64,000 bases of DNA from a gamma proteobacterium HTCC5015. GTDB taxonomy: Bacteria; Pseudomonadota; Gammaproteobacteria; HTCC5015. The stretch covers positions 177,456 through 241,455 of the forward strand of contig DS990598.1 of assembly GCA_000155715.1 (NCBI GenBank), given 5' to 3'. Under the pieces are notes generated by a model. That model was given only the letters and a program-made list of their open reading frames with translations. It searched no databases and was not told the origin of the DNA. Numbering within the stretch: position 1 is the first letter of the stretch; each line of letters begins with the position of its first letter. This document shows, in pieces, positions 35,919-44,339 of the stretch. Made by a program: the position numbers and the translations under genes.

Positions 35919-36050
35919 ACTTTCCCTCCCTTCTTGGGCTTTTCTTTTATTATCCATACGGTTGCGACATTTCATGTCGCGATTTATTGAGCGGCTGATG
36001 TCAGTGGCGGGCGCCCTAAAGCAGGCGGGTACTCATGTAACAAAGGAAAA

Positions 36051-36077
36051 CATTCGCTTGCAGGGCAAGCTCCTACA
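36051..36077 (-). repeat. REP-like palindrome, family A
   Basis: Inverted copy (CATTCGCTTGCAGGGC followed by AAGCTCCTAC) between the hypothetical gene and the tRNA, matching the family A ends. Confidence 0.75.
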
Positions 36078-36102
36078 TGTGTGATCACTTGGCTGGGTAA
36101 AA

Positions 36103-36179
36103 TGGCGCCCTTGGCAGGAGTCGAACCTGCGACCTGCCCCTTAGGAGGGGGCTGCTCTATCCAGCTGAGCTACAAGGGC
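36103..36179 (-). tRNA. tRNA-Arg (anticodon CCU)
   Basis: A 77-nt cloverleaf, minus strand. Acceptor GCCCTTG/CAAGGGC, D-arm GCTC..GAGC, anticodon stem GCCCC/GGGGC with loop CTCCTAA (anticodon CCT), T-arm GCAGG-TTCGACT-CCTGC, discriminator G and encoded CCA. It reads AGG codons. Confidence 0.96.
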
Positions 36180-36201
36180 GTGTTGTGGCGTTTTTGTTGC
36201 T

Positions 36202-36229
36202 TTGGCGCGCCGCTGAATTTCGATACAAT
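36202..36229 (+). promoter_or_regulatory. Possible sigma70 promoter upstream of the DUF4197 gene
   Basis: TTGGCG (36202-36207) and TACAAT (36224-36229) with a 16-bp spacer, 98 bp before the start codon of the lipoprotein gene and divergent from the tRNA. The -10 matches 5 of 6 consensus bases and the -35 matches 4 of 6. Confidence 0.4.
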
Positions 36230-36326
36230 CCCTGTCAACCGTTGACTATTGGCGCGTGGGCGGCAATTCTACCGCGAGTCGACGGCGCCTTCCATGCGCG
36301 CCCACCGAATATTTTGAGGAATCACT

Positions 36327-37088
36327 ATGCGTTTTGGCTTGCGTCCCTATTTTGTGCTGTTTGTGCTGGCGAGCACAGTGTTTATCAGCGGCTGCCCCAT
36401 GTTGCAGGGCATTGCCCCCGTGGTGGAGTCGGGCCCCCAAGCGCCGACCACAATGGAATCGCAAACCGCCACGCGTCAGGCCCTGTTGCAGGGGGTGAAT
36501 GCCGCCGTGGCCGTGCTGGGCAAAGAGGGTGGCTTTAGCTCGACGGCCTATCGCTTGCCGCTGCCTGAAAACTTGCGTCAAACCGCTGAGCGCGCCCGCG
36601 CTATGGGTTTGGGCCGCTATGTCGATGATTTTGAAATGAGCTTGAACCGCGCTGCGGAAAAGGCGGTGCCCGAGGCGGTGGATGTATTTAAAACCAGCGT
36701 CGCACAAATGAGTTTTCAAGATGTGGTGGCGATTTTGCAGGGCGGCGAGCACGCGGCCACGGACTATTTTAAACGCACCTCTGAGGCCCAGTTGGAAGCC
36801 CGCTTTAAACCGATTGTGACCCGCGCCACATCGCAGGTGGGCGTGACTGAGCAGTACAAGAAGCTCTCTGAAAAAGTCGCTTACTACGGTCGCTTGGTCG
36901 GTTACGAGCCGCCCGTGCCCACGGATTTAGACGGCTATATTACCAATGAGGCGACGGGCGCACTGTTTGACAAGATGGCCAAGGAAGAGGCGCTGATTCG
37001 CCAAGACCCAGTGGCGCGGGGAACGCAGTTATTGAAGAAGGTGTTTGGTTTTTACACCGACTCTGGCAGCAGCGCCCCACAGCCGTAG
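36327..37088 (+). CDS. DUF4197 lipoprotein
   Basis: The protein has 253 residues. An N-terminal signal ending in the lipobox-like FISGC (Cys23) suggests a lipoprotein. The body is a DUF4197 domain: ATRQALLQGVNAAVAVLGKEGGF, YRLPLPENLR and MNRAAE-like segments, and the terminal ITNEATGALFDKMAKEE...RDPVARGTQLLKKVFG block are typical. The function is unknown in the family. It stands alone downstream of the tRNA. Confidence 0.88.
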   Translation: MRFGLRPYFVLFVLASTVFISGCPMLQGIAPVVESGPQAPTTMESQTATRQALLQGVNAAVAVLGKEGGFSSTAYRLPLPENLRQTAERARAMGLGRYVDDFEMSLNRAAEKAVPEAVDVFKTSVAQMSFQDVVAILQGGEHAATDYFKRTSEAQLEARFKPIVTRATSQVGVTEQYKKLSEKVAYYGRLVGYEPPVPTDLDGYITNEATGALFDKMAKEEALIRQDPVARGTQLLKKVFGFYTDSGSSAPQP

Positions 37089-37117
37089 AATGGGTTTGTT
37101 CGAGGGTGCTGTTGGAG

Positions 37118-37351
37118 GGAGATCCTGAAGCTTCCGCTCTTGCTCGCGCTCCTTACCTACATCCCTGTAGGCAAATCAAGTTCAGGATGACGTGTAGTTG
37201 GTCCGGGATGGCGTGCAGTGGGTTCGGGGTGACGTGGTTGCTGTAGGAGCCTGCCTTGCAGGCGATGAGCTGCTCGGGGTCATTAGTTCCCCCTCTCCCC
37301 GGCCCTCTCCCGCGGAGGGGAGAGGGAGTGTGGGTCGGGCTTCAGCCCGAC
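37118..37351. repeat. Repeat block upstream of mrcB
   Basis: The 397-bp gap 37089-37485 contains a long family C palindrome (37118-37192, with the inner hairpin CCTACATCCCTGTAGG), a REP family A copy (37241-37267) and a family D palindrome (37334-37351). A C-rich stretch (CCCCTCTCCCC..CCCTCTCCC) lies near 37289. A 90-codon reading frame across it is made of repeats and is not a credible gene. Confidence 0.7.
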
Positions 37352-37485
37352 AACGAGGCAGCCCTTCAGGGATAGGGGCGCGGCAACAAACAATTCCGGC
37401 TTTCTCGCAGGGCGAGGGGCCCTCTTTTAATGAGCACGGCTGGGGGTGTGAACACCCATCGTGCGGTTAGTATTCACATCAATCT

Positions 37486-39894
37486 ATGGCTTCTCGCAAA
37501 AAAGCGTCTAAAAAGGTTTCTAAGAAAAAGTCGGTGGCGAAAAAGGCTTCGAAGAAAACGACACGCAAGGCGGTGGCTAAGAAGCCGGTGAAGTCGCGCA
37601 AGTCGTCGAAGTCATCGGCCCCAACTTCCGCTCCTCACAAGCCTTCTTTACTGCGCCGATGGTGGCCGCTCATCAGTTTAATCACGTTGATTGCCTTGGT
37701 GGCTGGGCTGTTTATGAGCGCCTGGCTGGACTACCGCATTCGCCAGCAATTTGAAGGTAAAAAATGGACGCTACCCGCCCGTGTCTACGCGAGGCCACTG
37801 GAGCTCTACCCCGGTAAAACGCTGTCAGAGCGCGCTTTGCAAGAAGAGCTGGAGGTGGCCAATTACCGCCGCGTTCAGCGGGCCGATCGCCCGGGCTCTT
37901 ACACGCAGCGCGGTGGTTTTTTCCGCATTCACACGCGTTCTTTTAATTATTGGGATGGCGCCATTGATAGCCGCACCGTTGAGGTGGTGATCGACGATGG
38001 CATTATTCAGCGCTTGCAGGGGAGCGATGGCGAGAATGCGCTGGTGCGCCTCGATCCCGCTCAGATTGCGGCGATCTATCCACAGCATCAGGAAGATCGC
38101 AATTTGGTGCGTCTAGAAGACGTGCCACAAACGCTGATTCACGCCCTGTTGCTCATTGAAGATCAGGACTTCTTTGAACATCACGGCGTGCGACCGCTGG
38201 CGATTGCTCGGGCAATGGTGGCCAACATCAAGGCCGGGCGGGCGGTGCAGGGCGGCAGTACGCTCACGCAGCAGTTGGTGAAAAACTACTTTTTAAGCCG
38301 CGAGCGCACGCTGACGCGCAAGGCGACCGAGGCGTGGATGTCGCTATTGCTGGAGTTGCACTACGACAAGCCCGAAATTTTGGAGGCCTATCTCAATGAG
38401 GTGTTTTTGGGGCAGGATGGCGAGCGCGCCATTCACGGCTTTGGTCTGGCGGCGACGTATTATTTTGATCGCCCCCTGAAAGATCTCGGTATAGAGCAGC
38501 AGGCACTGTTGGTGGCGATGGTCAAAGGGGCGTCGTTCTACGATCCACGGCGCCATCCCCAGCGGGCGACGACGCGTCGCAATTTGGTGCTTGACCAGTT
38601 GGCCGCTCACGAGGTGATCGATGTCGATGAGGCGGCTCGCCTCAAGCGTCGCCCGCTCGGTGTGGTGGACAAGCCACGCAGCTACCGCAATCGCTATTTG
38701 GTGTTCGTCGATTTGGTGCGTCGACAGTTGCAGCGCGACTATCCCGAGGAGGCCCTACAGACCGAGGGCTTGCATGTGTTTACGACGCTAGCGCCCAGTG
38801 TTCAGGCGCGCTTAGAGATGGCCACGGTGAATCATCTGGGTCGACTCGAATCGGGTCCCGGCCTACCCGGCGGCAGCTTGCAGTCGGCGGGGTTAATCAC
38901 CGATACCCGCAGTGGCGAAGTGTTGGCGGTGACGGGTGGGCGCGATGCCGACGACGCCGGTTTTAATCGTGCCCTCGATGCCCAGCGCCAGATCGGCTCG
39001 CTGGCCAAGCCCGCAGTGTATTTATCGGCCTTGCTCAAGGGCGACACGTATCACGCGGCGACGCTTATCGATGACACGCAATTCGATCATCTCGATGCGC
39101 AAAACAAAGTGTGGTCGCCGCAAAACTACGATCGACAAGACCACGGTCAGGTGATGCTGAGTGAGGCGCTGATTCGCTCCTACAATGTGGCCACGGCGCG
39201 CTTAGGTCTAGAGATGGGTCTGGACAGTGTGGCCGACACGATGAACGATTTGGGGCTGGCGGTAGAACGGCCTTATTTTCCCTCGATGTTGCTCGGCGCG
39301 ATTGAGCGATCGCCCTACCAAGTGGCCCAGTATTTTCAGACCTTTGCGGGCGAGGGTTTTTACATGCCACTGCGGTCGGTGCGAGAGGTAGTGACGCCCA
39401 GCGGCGAGCGTTTGCAGCGCTACCCCCTAGAGTTGGAACAGCGCTTGCCAAACCGCGAAATGTATTTGATCAATCGCCTGTTGCAACAGGTGGTGGCGCG
39501 CGGTACCGCCCAGCGCATTGGCAGCGCACTGCCCGAGTTAAAAGCGGCGGGCAAAACGGGGACGACAAACGACGGCCGCGATGCGTGGTTTGCCGGCTTT
39601 AGCGGAGAACACCTCGGCGTGGTTTGGGTCGGGCGCGATGACAATACGCCGACGCCGCTAACGGGCTCCAGCGGTGCGCTGCCCATTTGGTTGGGTGTGT
39701 TCCAGCATTTGGATTCCATGCCCTATGAACCTCGGGCGCCGCGAGATGTCTTTGAACACTGGATTGCCCCCGACGGCCGTTTGAGTGCCGATCGCTGTGA
39801 AAATGCCGTACAATTGCCCTTTATCAAAGGCACCGAGCCTGATAAGTTGGCGGAATGCCGAGAGGGCTTTTTTAAGCGCCTGTTTAATTGGTAA
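37486..39894 (+). CDS. mrcB: Penicillin-binding protein 1B
   Basis: PBP1B, 802 residues, a bifunctional peptidoglycan glycosyltransferase/transpeptidase. A very basic Lys-rich cytoplasmic tail (1-52) precedes TM1 (about 65-85). The UB2H domain follows (RALQEELEVANYRRV), which in E. coli docks LpoB. The GT51 domain has EDQDFFEHHG and GGSTLTQQLVKN. The transpeptidase has SLAKP (S-x-x-K), RSYN and KTGTTND. A gene for an LpoB-type activator lies 12 kb downstream in this window. Confidence 0.96.
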   Translation: MASRKKASKKVSKKKSVAKKASKKTTRKAVAKKPVKSRKSSKSSAPTSAPHKPSLLRRWWPLISLITLIALVAGLFMSAWLDYRIRQQFEGKKWTLPARVYARPLELYPGKTLSERALQEELEVANYRRVQRADRPGSYTQRGGFFRIHTRSFNYWDGAIDSRTVEVVIDDGIIQRLQGSDGENALVRLDPAQIAAIYPQHQEDRNLVRLEDVPQTLIHALLLIEDQDFFEHHGVRPLAIARAMVANIKAGRAVQGGSTLTQQLVKNYFLSRERTLTRKATEAWMSLLLELHYDKPEILEAYLNEVFLGQDGERAIHGFGLAATYYFDRPLKDLGIEQQALLVAMVKGASFYDPRRHPQRATTRRNLVLDQLAAHEVIDVDEAARLKRRPLGVVDKPRSYRNRYLVFVDLVRRQLQRDYPEEALQTEGLHVFTTLAPSVQARLEMATVNHLGRLESGPGLPGGSLQSAGLITDTRSGEVLAVTGGRDADDAGFNRALDAQRQIGSLAKPAVYLSALLKGDTYHAATLIDDTQFDHLDAQNKVWSPQNYDRQDHGQVMLSEALIRSYNVATARLGLEMGLDSVADTMNDLGLAVERPYFPSMLLGAIERSPYQVAQYFQTFAGEGFYMPLRSVREVVTPSGERLQRYPLELEQRLPNREMYLINRLLQQVVARGTAQRIGSALPELKAAGKTGTTNDGRDAWFAGFSGEHLGVVWVGRDDNTPTPLTGSSGALPIWLGVFQHLDSMPYEPRAPRDVFEHWIAPDGRLSADRCENAVQLPFIKGTEPDKLAECREGFFKRLFNW

Positions 39895-39927
39895 TCCCTC
39901 TATCAATACAAAGGAGAAGGGAGCGAA

Positions 39928-40437
39928 ATGAAAAACACAAAAACGCTACTGCGCGTCGTGGTTTTGGGTTCAGCAGCTTTGATGTTGCAGGCCTGTGGTT
40001 CTAGCCCCAGCAAAAGCTCGGGTTCGGAAGAGTTTCAATTTACCGATAGCGGTACTTACAGCCAAGACAGCGGTGTGGCAGCGGATGACCGCATCAGCCA
40101 CTCGATTGGTAACCCCGCTATTGTGGCCATTTGGCAGCGCGCCGAAGAAGCGCGTTTGACCGGCGACACCGAGGGCGCTATCGCTCAGCTCGAACGCGCG
40201 ATTCGCATCGACCCCACGGATCCTGTGATCTGGAGCCGTATGGCAGAGCTTCGTCTCGATCAAGGTAACCATATTGCGGCAGAAAATGTGGCCATGAAGT
40301 CGAACCAGTTAAACAATGGTGAAGACACGGTATTGGCTTATCGCAACTGGTTGATTATCGGTAAGGCGCGCAAAGCGGAAGGCAACCTCAAGGGTGCCGA
40401 AGAAGCGCAGCGTCAGGCTCAAGCCTTTAAACCTTAG
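39928..40437 (+). CDS. TPR lipoprotein
   Basis: The protein has 169 residues. A lipoprotein signal (LMLQAC, Cys23) is followed by a Ser-rich linker and two or three TPR-like helices (AIVAIWQRAEEARLTGDTEGAIAQLERAIRIDPTDP). It is directly after mrcB (33 bp), as in Pseudomonas, so a link to cell-wall synthesis is likely but unproven. A strong terminator follows. Confidence 0.88.
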   Translation: MKNTKTLLRVVVLGSAALMLQACGSSPSKSSGSEEFQFTDSGTYSQDSGVAADDRISHSIGNPAIVAIWQRAEEARLTGDTEGAIAQLERAIRIDPTDPVIWSRMAELRLDQGNHIAAENVAMKSNQLNNGEDTVLAYRNWLIIGKARKAEGNLKGAEEAQRQAQAFKP

Positions 40438-40482
40438 TATTTGCTGGCAGCACAGATTGCTCTGTGCTAGATGGTTTGAAAC

Positions 40483-40519
40483 AGGCGGTCGCGCCTAGAG
40501 CGTGGCCGCCTGTTTTTTG
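40483..40519 (+). terminator. Rho-independent terminator after the TPR lipoprotein
   Basis: CAGGCGG (40483-40489) pairs with CCGCCTG (40507-40513), followed at once by six T residues. It ends the mrcB-lipoprotein unit. Confidence 0.85.
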
Positions 40520-40609
40520 AGCGGCTCAGTCGCTTTGTGGTGTTGGATACATCCTTGTTGCTACTCCCCCGTTATTTGATTTTGATAGGGGTTTGTCATG
40601 GCTGTTTTT

Positions 40610-40687
40610 CGTCATTGCGAGCCCAAGGCGAAGCAATCTGTTTATCGAGTTTATCCCAAAGATTGCTTCACTGCGTTCGCAATGACG
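40610..40687. repeat. CGTCATTGCGAG-type inverted repeat
   Basis: Outer arms CGTCATTGCGA and TCGCAATGACG, inner arms GAAGCAATCT and AGATTGCTTC. The unit is 78 bp. It is a widespread intergenic palindrome in many bacteria. A half-copy (GATTGTTTCACTGCGTTCGC) is at about 56506-56525. Confidence 0.75.
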
Positions 40688-40740
40688 AGTGATGTGTCGG
40701 CAATGACGGGGCGTTACTTTAACCGTGTTTAATTTATTTC

Positions 40741-42636
40741 ATGAGTGCATCTGATCTATTGGGCGCCGAGGGCCCACTCGCCAAGGTCATTGAAGGCTAC
40801 GCGCCGCGCGACGCTCAGCAGCAAATGGCCGAGGCCGTCGAGAAGGCAATTGAGGATATCGACGTGCTGGTCGTCGAGGCGGGCACGGGGGTGGGTAAGA
40901 CCTACGCCTACCTTATTCCCGCGATTCTCAGTGGCCAAAAAGTGATTATCTCCACGGGCACGCGGACACTGCAGGATCAGCTCTACCACCGCGATTTGCC
41001 CATGCTGTTAAAAACCTTGGGCGTTCCCTTAAAGCGCGCTTTGCTCAAGGGGCGTTCCAATTATCTGTGTTTGCATCGTATGGGTATTGCGGATGTACAC
41101 CATCGAGATCGCGAGCAGAGTGAACAGCTCGCCGAGATTAAACGCTGGTCGCGGGAGACAATTCACGGCGACATGGCCGAAGTGACGCTGCTGCCGGAAA
41201 ATGCGCCGATTCTGCCCAAGGTGACGTCCACCGCGGATAATTGTCTGGGCGTCGATTGCGAGTTCTACAACGATTGCCATGTGGTGAAGGCGCGACGCGA
41301 GGCTCAAGAAGCCGATCTTGTGGTGGTGAATCACCATTTATTCATGGCCGATATGGCACTTAAGCAAGATGGTTTTGGCGAGGTGCTACCCACGGCCAAT
41401 GCCTTTATTTTTGATGAAGCCCACCAGTTGCCCGAGGTCGCCAGCTTGTTTTTTGGCCAGGCCGTAGGCAGTCGCCAATTGTTGGAATTTGTGAAAGATA
41501 TTCGCGCGGTGTATCACACCGAAATTTCCGAGGCGGACAGCCTGATCGATCTCTCGAGTCGATTGGAAATGTCAGTGCGCGATTTTCGTCTGAGCTTGGG
41601 CGCTAAAGAGCAGCGCCAAGCCTGGCAGCCGTTGCTGAGTCAGGCCGATGTGCGCCACCGCTTTGCCGATTTAGCCGCCGCCATGAGTACGCTGCGAGCC
41701 GAGCTAGTGGAATGGGAAGAGCAGGGCCCCGGCGTGGAAAATTTGCTCAAGCGCTGTACGGAATTTGAACAGCGGCTCACTTTGTTCGATCACCTCGACG
41801 AAGACTATATCTACTGGCTGGAAACCACCCGTTTGGGTTTTGTGTTGAATATGACACCGCTGAGCGTGGCCAAAACGTTTCGCGCTCACATGTCGCGCTA
41901 CGAGGCCAGTTGGGTGTTTACCTCGGCGACGCTAGCGGTGGGGGAGCAGTTCCATCACTTTACCCAGTCTTTGGGCTTGTGGGAGCCGCGCACACTGCGT
42001 TTGGAGAGCCCCTTTGACTACGCCAACAACAGTATTATTTGCCTGCCAGAGAACCTGCCAGAGCCCAGCGCGTTTCACTTTACCGATGCGGTAGTCGACG
42101 CCGCCAAACCGATTTTGCAGGCCTCCCGCGGTCGCGCTTTTATGCTGTTTACCAGTTATCGAGCGCTAAACCACGCCGCCGAGCGTTTAAAAAGCGAGGT
42201 GGCCTTTCCCTTGTTTGTTCAAGGTGAGGCACCGCGTACTCAGTTATTAGACGATTTTCGCGAGTCGGGCGACGGTGTGCTACTCGGCACCAGTAGTTTT
42301 TGGGAGGGTGTCGATATTAAAGGCGAGGCACTGTCGTGTGTGATTATTGATAAGCTGCCCTTTGCCGCACCCAATGATCCGGTGCTACAGGCGCGCATGG
42401 ATGCCATGAAAGAGCAGGGACAAAACCCTTTTATGGATTACCAGCTACCCAATGCTGTGATCGCATTGAAGCAGGGCGTAGGCCGCTTGATACGCGATGT
42501 TCACGACCGTGGTGTGGTCGTGATTTGCGATGTACGTTTAAAAACTAAGTTTTACGGCAAGCGCTTCACCAACAGCCTACCGCCGATGAAGCGGACCCGA
42601 AAGCTCAGCGACATTCAACAGTTCTTTGCCAAGTAA
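40741..42636 (+). CDS. yoaA: XPD/DinG-family DNA helicase (YoaA)
   Basis: A 631-residue superfamily 2 helicase. Walker A is EAGTGVGKTYAYL (about residue 46). The iron-sulfur cysteines are C118 and the trio in DNCLGVDCEFYNDC. The Walker B box is DEAH (FIFDEAHQLPE). The C-terminal motifs include GTSSFWEGVDIKG and QGVGRLIRD. YoaA acts in replication-fork repair and tolerance of chain terminators together with the HolC subunit. DinG itself is normally about 700 residues or longer, so YoaA is the better name. Confidence 0.92.
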   Translation: MSASDLLGAEGPLAKVIEGYAPRDAQQQMAEAVEKAIEDIDVLVVEAGTGVGKTYAYLIPAILSGQKVIISTGTRTLQDQLYHRDLPMLLKTLGVPLKRALLKGRSNYLCLHRMGIADVHHRDREQSEQLAEIKRWSRETIHGDMAEVTLLPENAPILPKVTSTADNCLGVDCEFYNDCHVVKARREAQEADLVVVNHHLFMADMALKQDGFGEVLPTANAFIFDEAHQLPEVASLFFGQAVGSRQLLEFVKDIRAVYHTEISEADSLIDLSSRLEMSVRDFRLSLGAKEQRQAWQPLLSQADVRHRFADLAAAMSTLRAELVEWEEQGPGVENLLKRCTEFEQRLTLFDHLDEDYIYWLETTRLGFVLNMTPLSVAKTFRAHMSRYEASWVFTSATLAVGEQFHHFTQSLGLWEPRTLRLESPFDYANNSIICLPENLPEPSAFHFTDAVVDAAKPILQASRGRAFMLFTSYRALNHAAERLKSEVAFPLFVQGEAPRTQLLDDFRESGDGVLLGTSSFWEGVDIKGEALSCVIIDKLPFAAPNDPVLQARMDAMKEQGQNPFMDYQLPNAVIALKQGVGRLIRDVHDRGVVVICDVRLKTKFYGKRFTNSLPPMKRTRKLSDIQQFFAK

Positions 42637-42700
42637 TTGTAGGATACCTGCACAGAGTCGGCGGGCCGTTTTCAGGGAGTCGGGTCGGTGGGGTGTTTGA

Positions 42701-42920
42701 GTCGAGCCGGGGGCGACCCTCCCACAGAGCGGTTTTTGAGTTGTCGATGTGTGTGCTGTTGTAGGAGGCCCGCCCCCGGGCCGATGGCGGCCCTCCCACA
42801 AATGGTTTTTTTGAGTGTTTGGTGGATTTTTCTGTAGAAGGCCGCCTTTATGCTTTTTAGGGTGCTCGGGCCGATGGAGTGTCCGGGCCGAGTCGTGGGT
42901 GGTCATCCCACAGAGCGGTT
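42701..42920. repeat. RAYT-associated REP cluster (family E), upstream
   Basis: Three tandem half-units alternate between CTGTAGGAGGCC/CTGTAGAAGGCC starts and GGGCGACCCTCCCACAGAGC-type ends, some in dyad arrangement. The same pair occurs once after the transposase gene (43441-43536) and once reversed at 48033-48136. The rest of 42637-42987 shows no gene. Confidence 0.8.
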
Positions 42921-42987
42921 TTTGGGTTGTTGATATTTTAGTAATCTAACAATCCATGATGGATGGTTTTAAAGGACTGCAGAGAAA

Positions 42988-43428
42988 ATGGATATGGCTA
43001 AAGGATATAGCGCTCTTAGAAAAGGTAGGGTGTCTGTTGCAGGCACTCTTTACATGGTGACAACTGTCACCCGACAACGGATGAAGCACTTCGAAAATTT
43101 TTCTAATGCACGGCTTCTTATAGAAACCATCAGAAGGGAATCGGAACTCAATGGCATTGTCACATGGGCCTTTGTGGTTATGCCCGATCATCTGCACTGG
43201 CTACTGCAGCTAAATCATGAGCCACTTGAAACGGTAGTGGGTAGGGTAAAGGCGGTTACATCAAAAAGAATCGGCTTAGCCTTGTGGCAAAGCGGTTTTT
43301 ACGATCAAGCCCTTCGACAAAGCGAGTCGCCTAAAAATTTGGCGCGCTATATTGTTGCTAACCCCCTCAGAGCCCACCTGGTTCAATCCATTGGTGATTA
43401 TCCACATTGGGATGTGGCGTGGCTTTGA
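42988..43428 (+). CDS. REP-associated tyrosine transposase (RAYT)
   Basis: A Y1/HUH single-strand transposase of 146 residues. The metal-binding HxH is H68 and H70 in MPDHLHWLLQL. The candidate nucleophile tyrosine is Y121 in ARYIVANPLRAHLV. The TnpA_REP core is complete and of compact length, so the gene looks intact. REP repeats flank it closely on both sides (within about 70 bp upstream and 13 bp downstream), the organisation termed a REPtron. RAYTs nick REP sequences as single strands and are thought to disperse them. Confidence 0.93.
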   Translation: MDMAKGYSALRKGRVSVAGTLYMVTTVTRQRMKHFENFSNARLLIETIRRESELNGIVTWAFVVMPDHLHWLLQLNHEPLETVVGRVKAVTSKRIGLALWQSGFYDQALRQSESPKNLARYIVANPLRAHLVQSIGDYPHWDVAWL

Positions 43429-43440
43429 GTATTGATCCTG

Positions 43441-43536
43441 CTGCTGTAGGAGGCCGCCTTTATGCCCTTTAGGGTGCCCGAGCCGAGGGTGTGTTTTGTG
43501 TCGGGCCGAGGGCGACCCTCCCACAGAGCTGTTTTC
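43441..43536. repeat. RAYT-associated REP pair (family E), downstream
   Basis: A CTGTAGGAGGCCGCC unit with hairpin GCCCTTTAGGGTGC is followed by a GGGCCGAGGGCGACCCTCC unit ending ACAGAGC. The same order is found upstream of the transposase. Confidence 0.82.
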
Positions 43537-43593
43537 TAGTTGTGTTGGGGCGGTGTGGAGCGGCCCTTTGACAGAGGTTTTTAAGGCGCTGGC

Positions 43594-44310
43594 TTACGCG
43601 CTCTGCGCGTCGATGTGCTGTCCGTTGACATCGCTGTCGGCGCTGAGCAGCGATAGATAGGCGGGCATGATGGTGGACATCTCGGGGTAGTCTTTGATGT
43701 TGTCGCCGGGGTGGGTTTGCGTGCGCATAGGCGATTGCAGCGGCCCCGGGTGTAGGCCGTTGACTCGGGGCACGCCGTCGAGTTCGCGTGTGAAGCTGTC
43801 AATCAGGTGATGGACTGCCGCTTTGCTCTCTCCGTATGCGCCCCAGTAGGCGTCGTCGCACTGGTGCTCGGTAAAAATAATGCTGCCGTTGTCACTGTTT
43901 CTCAAAAGGGGCAGACAGGCCTGCGTGAGAAACAGAGGGGAGTGGACATTGATTTGCCACGTTTTCATCCAGTCGCCGGGTGTGTGTAGTTCTAGCGGTG
44001 TTAGCTCGCCTAAATCGGCGGCGTTGTGTACTAGACCATCGAGTCGGCCGAAGTTTTCTTCCAGCACCTTGGCGAGATCAAAAAAATCTTCGGGGCTAGC
44101 ACCGCCTAAGTCCAATGGATAGATCGCGGGCTCTGCCCCCCCCGCGGCGATGATGTCGTCGTAGACTTTTTCCAGTTTAGGGACTTTTCGACCGAGCAGG
44201 ACCACCGTGGCCCCAGCGGCGGCGCAGGCTTTGCTGACGGTTTCTCCAAGGCCGCTGCCGGCGCCTGTAACGAGAAGGATGCGATCGTTGAGTTGTACGC
44301 TGTCGGTCAT
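43594..44310 (-). CDS. yciK: YciK-family short-chain oxidoreductase
   Basis: A classical SDR of 238 residues. The NAD(P) motif is TGAGSGLGE (about 15-23), NAAD is near 94, and the active site is Y-x3-K in YGESKAAV. The catalytic Ser position lies near TEHQ, where YciK proteins also vary. In Pseudomonas yciK is next to mupP-ubiG. Here three hpn genes and a repeat block separate them. The substrate is unknown. Confidence 0.88.
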   Translation of the reverse strand: MTDSVQLNDRILLVTGAGSGLGETVSKACAAAGATVVLLGRKVPKLEKVYDDIIAAGGAEPAIYPLDLGGASPEDFFDLAKVLEENFGRLDGLVHNAADLGELTPLELHTPGDWMKTWQINVHSPLFLTQACLPLLRNSDNGSIIFTEHQCDDAYWGAYGESKAAVHHLIDSFTRELDGVPRVNGLHPGPLQSPMRTQTHPGDNIKDYPEMSTIMPAYLSLLSADSDVNGQHIDAQSA

Positions 44311-44339
44311 AGTGGCGTTCTGAAAAGGTGGAGTGGCAG

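Noticed and set aside
37198-37470. A 90-codon frame upstream of mrcB
   Set aside because: It is made of REP, family D and C-rich repeat sequence, without a ribosome-binding site.
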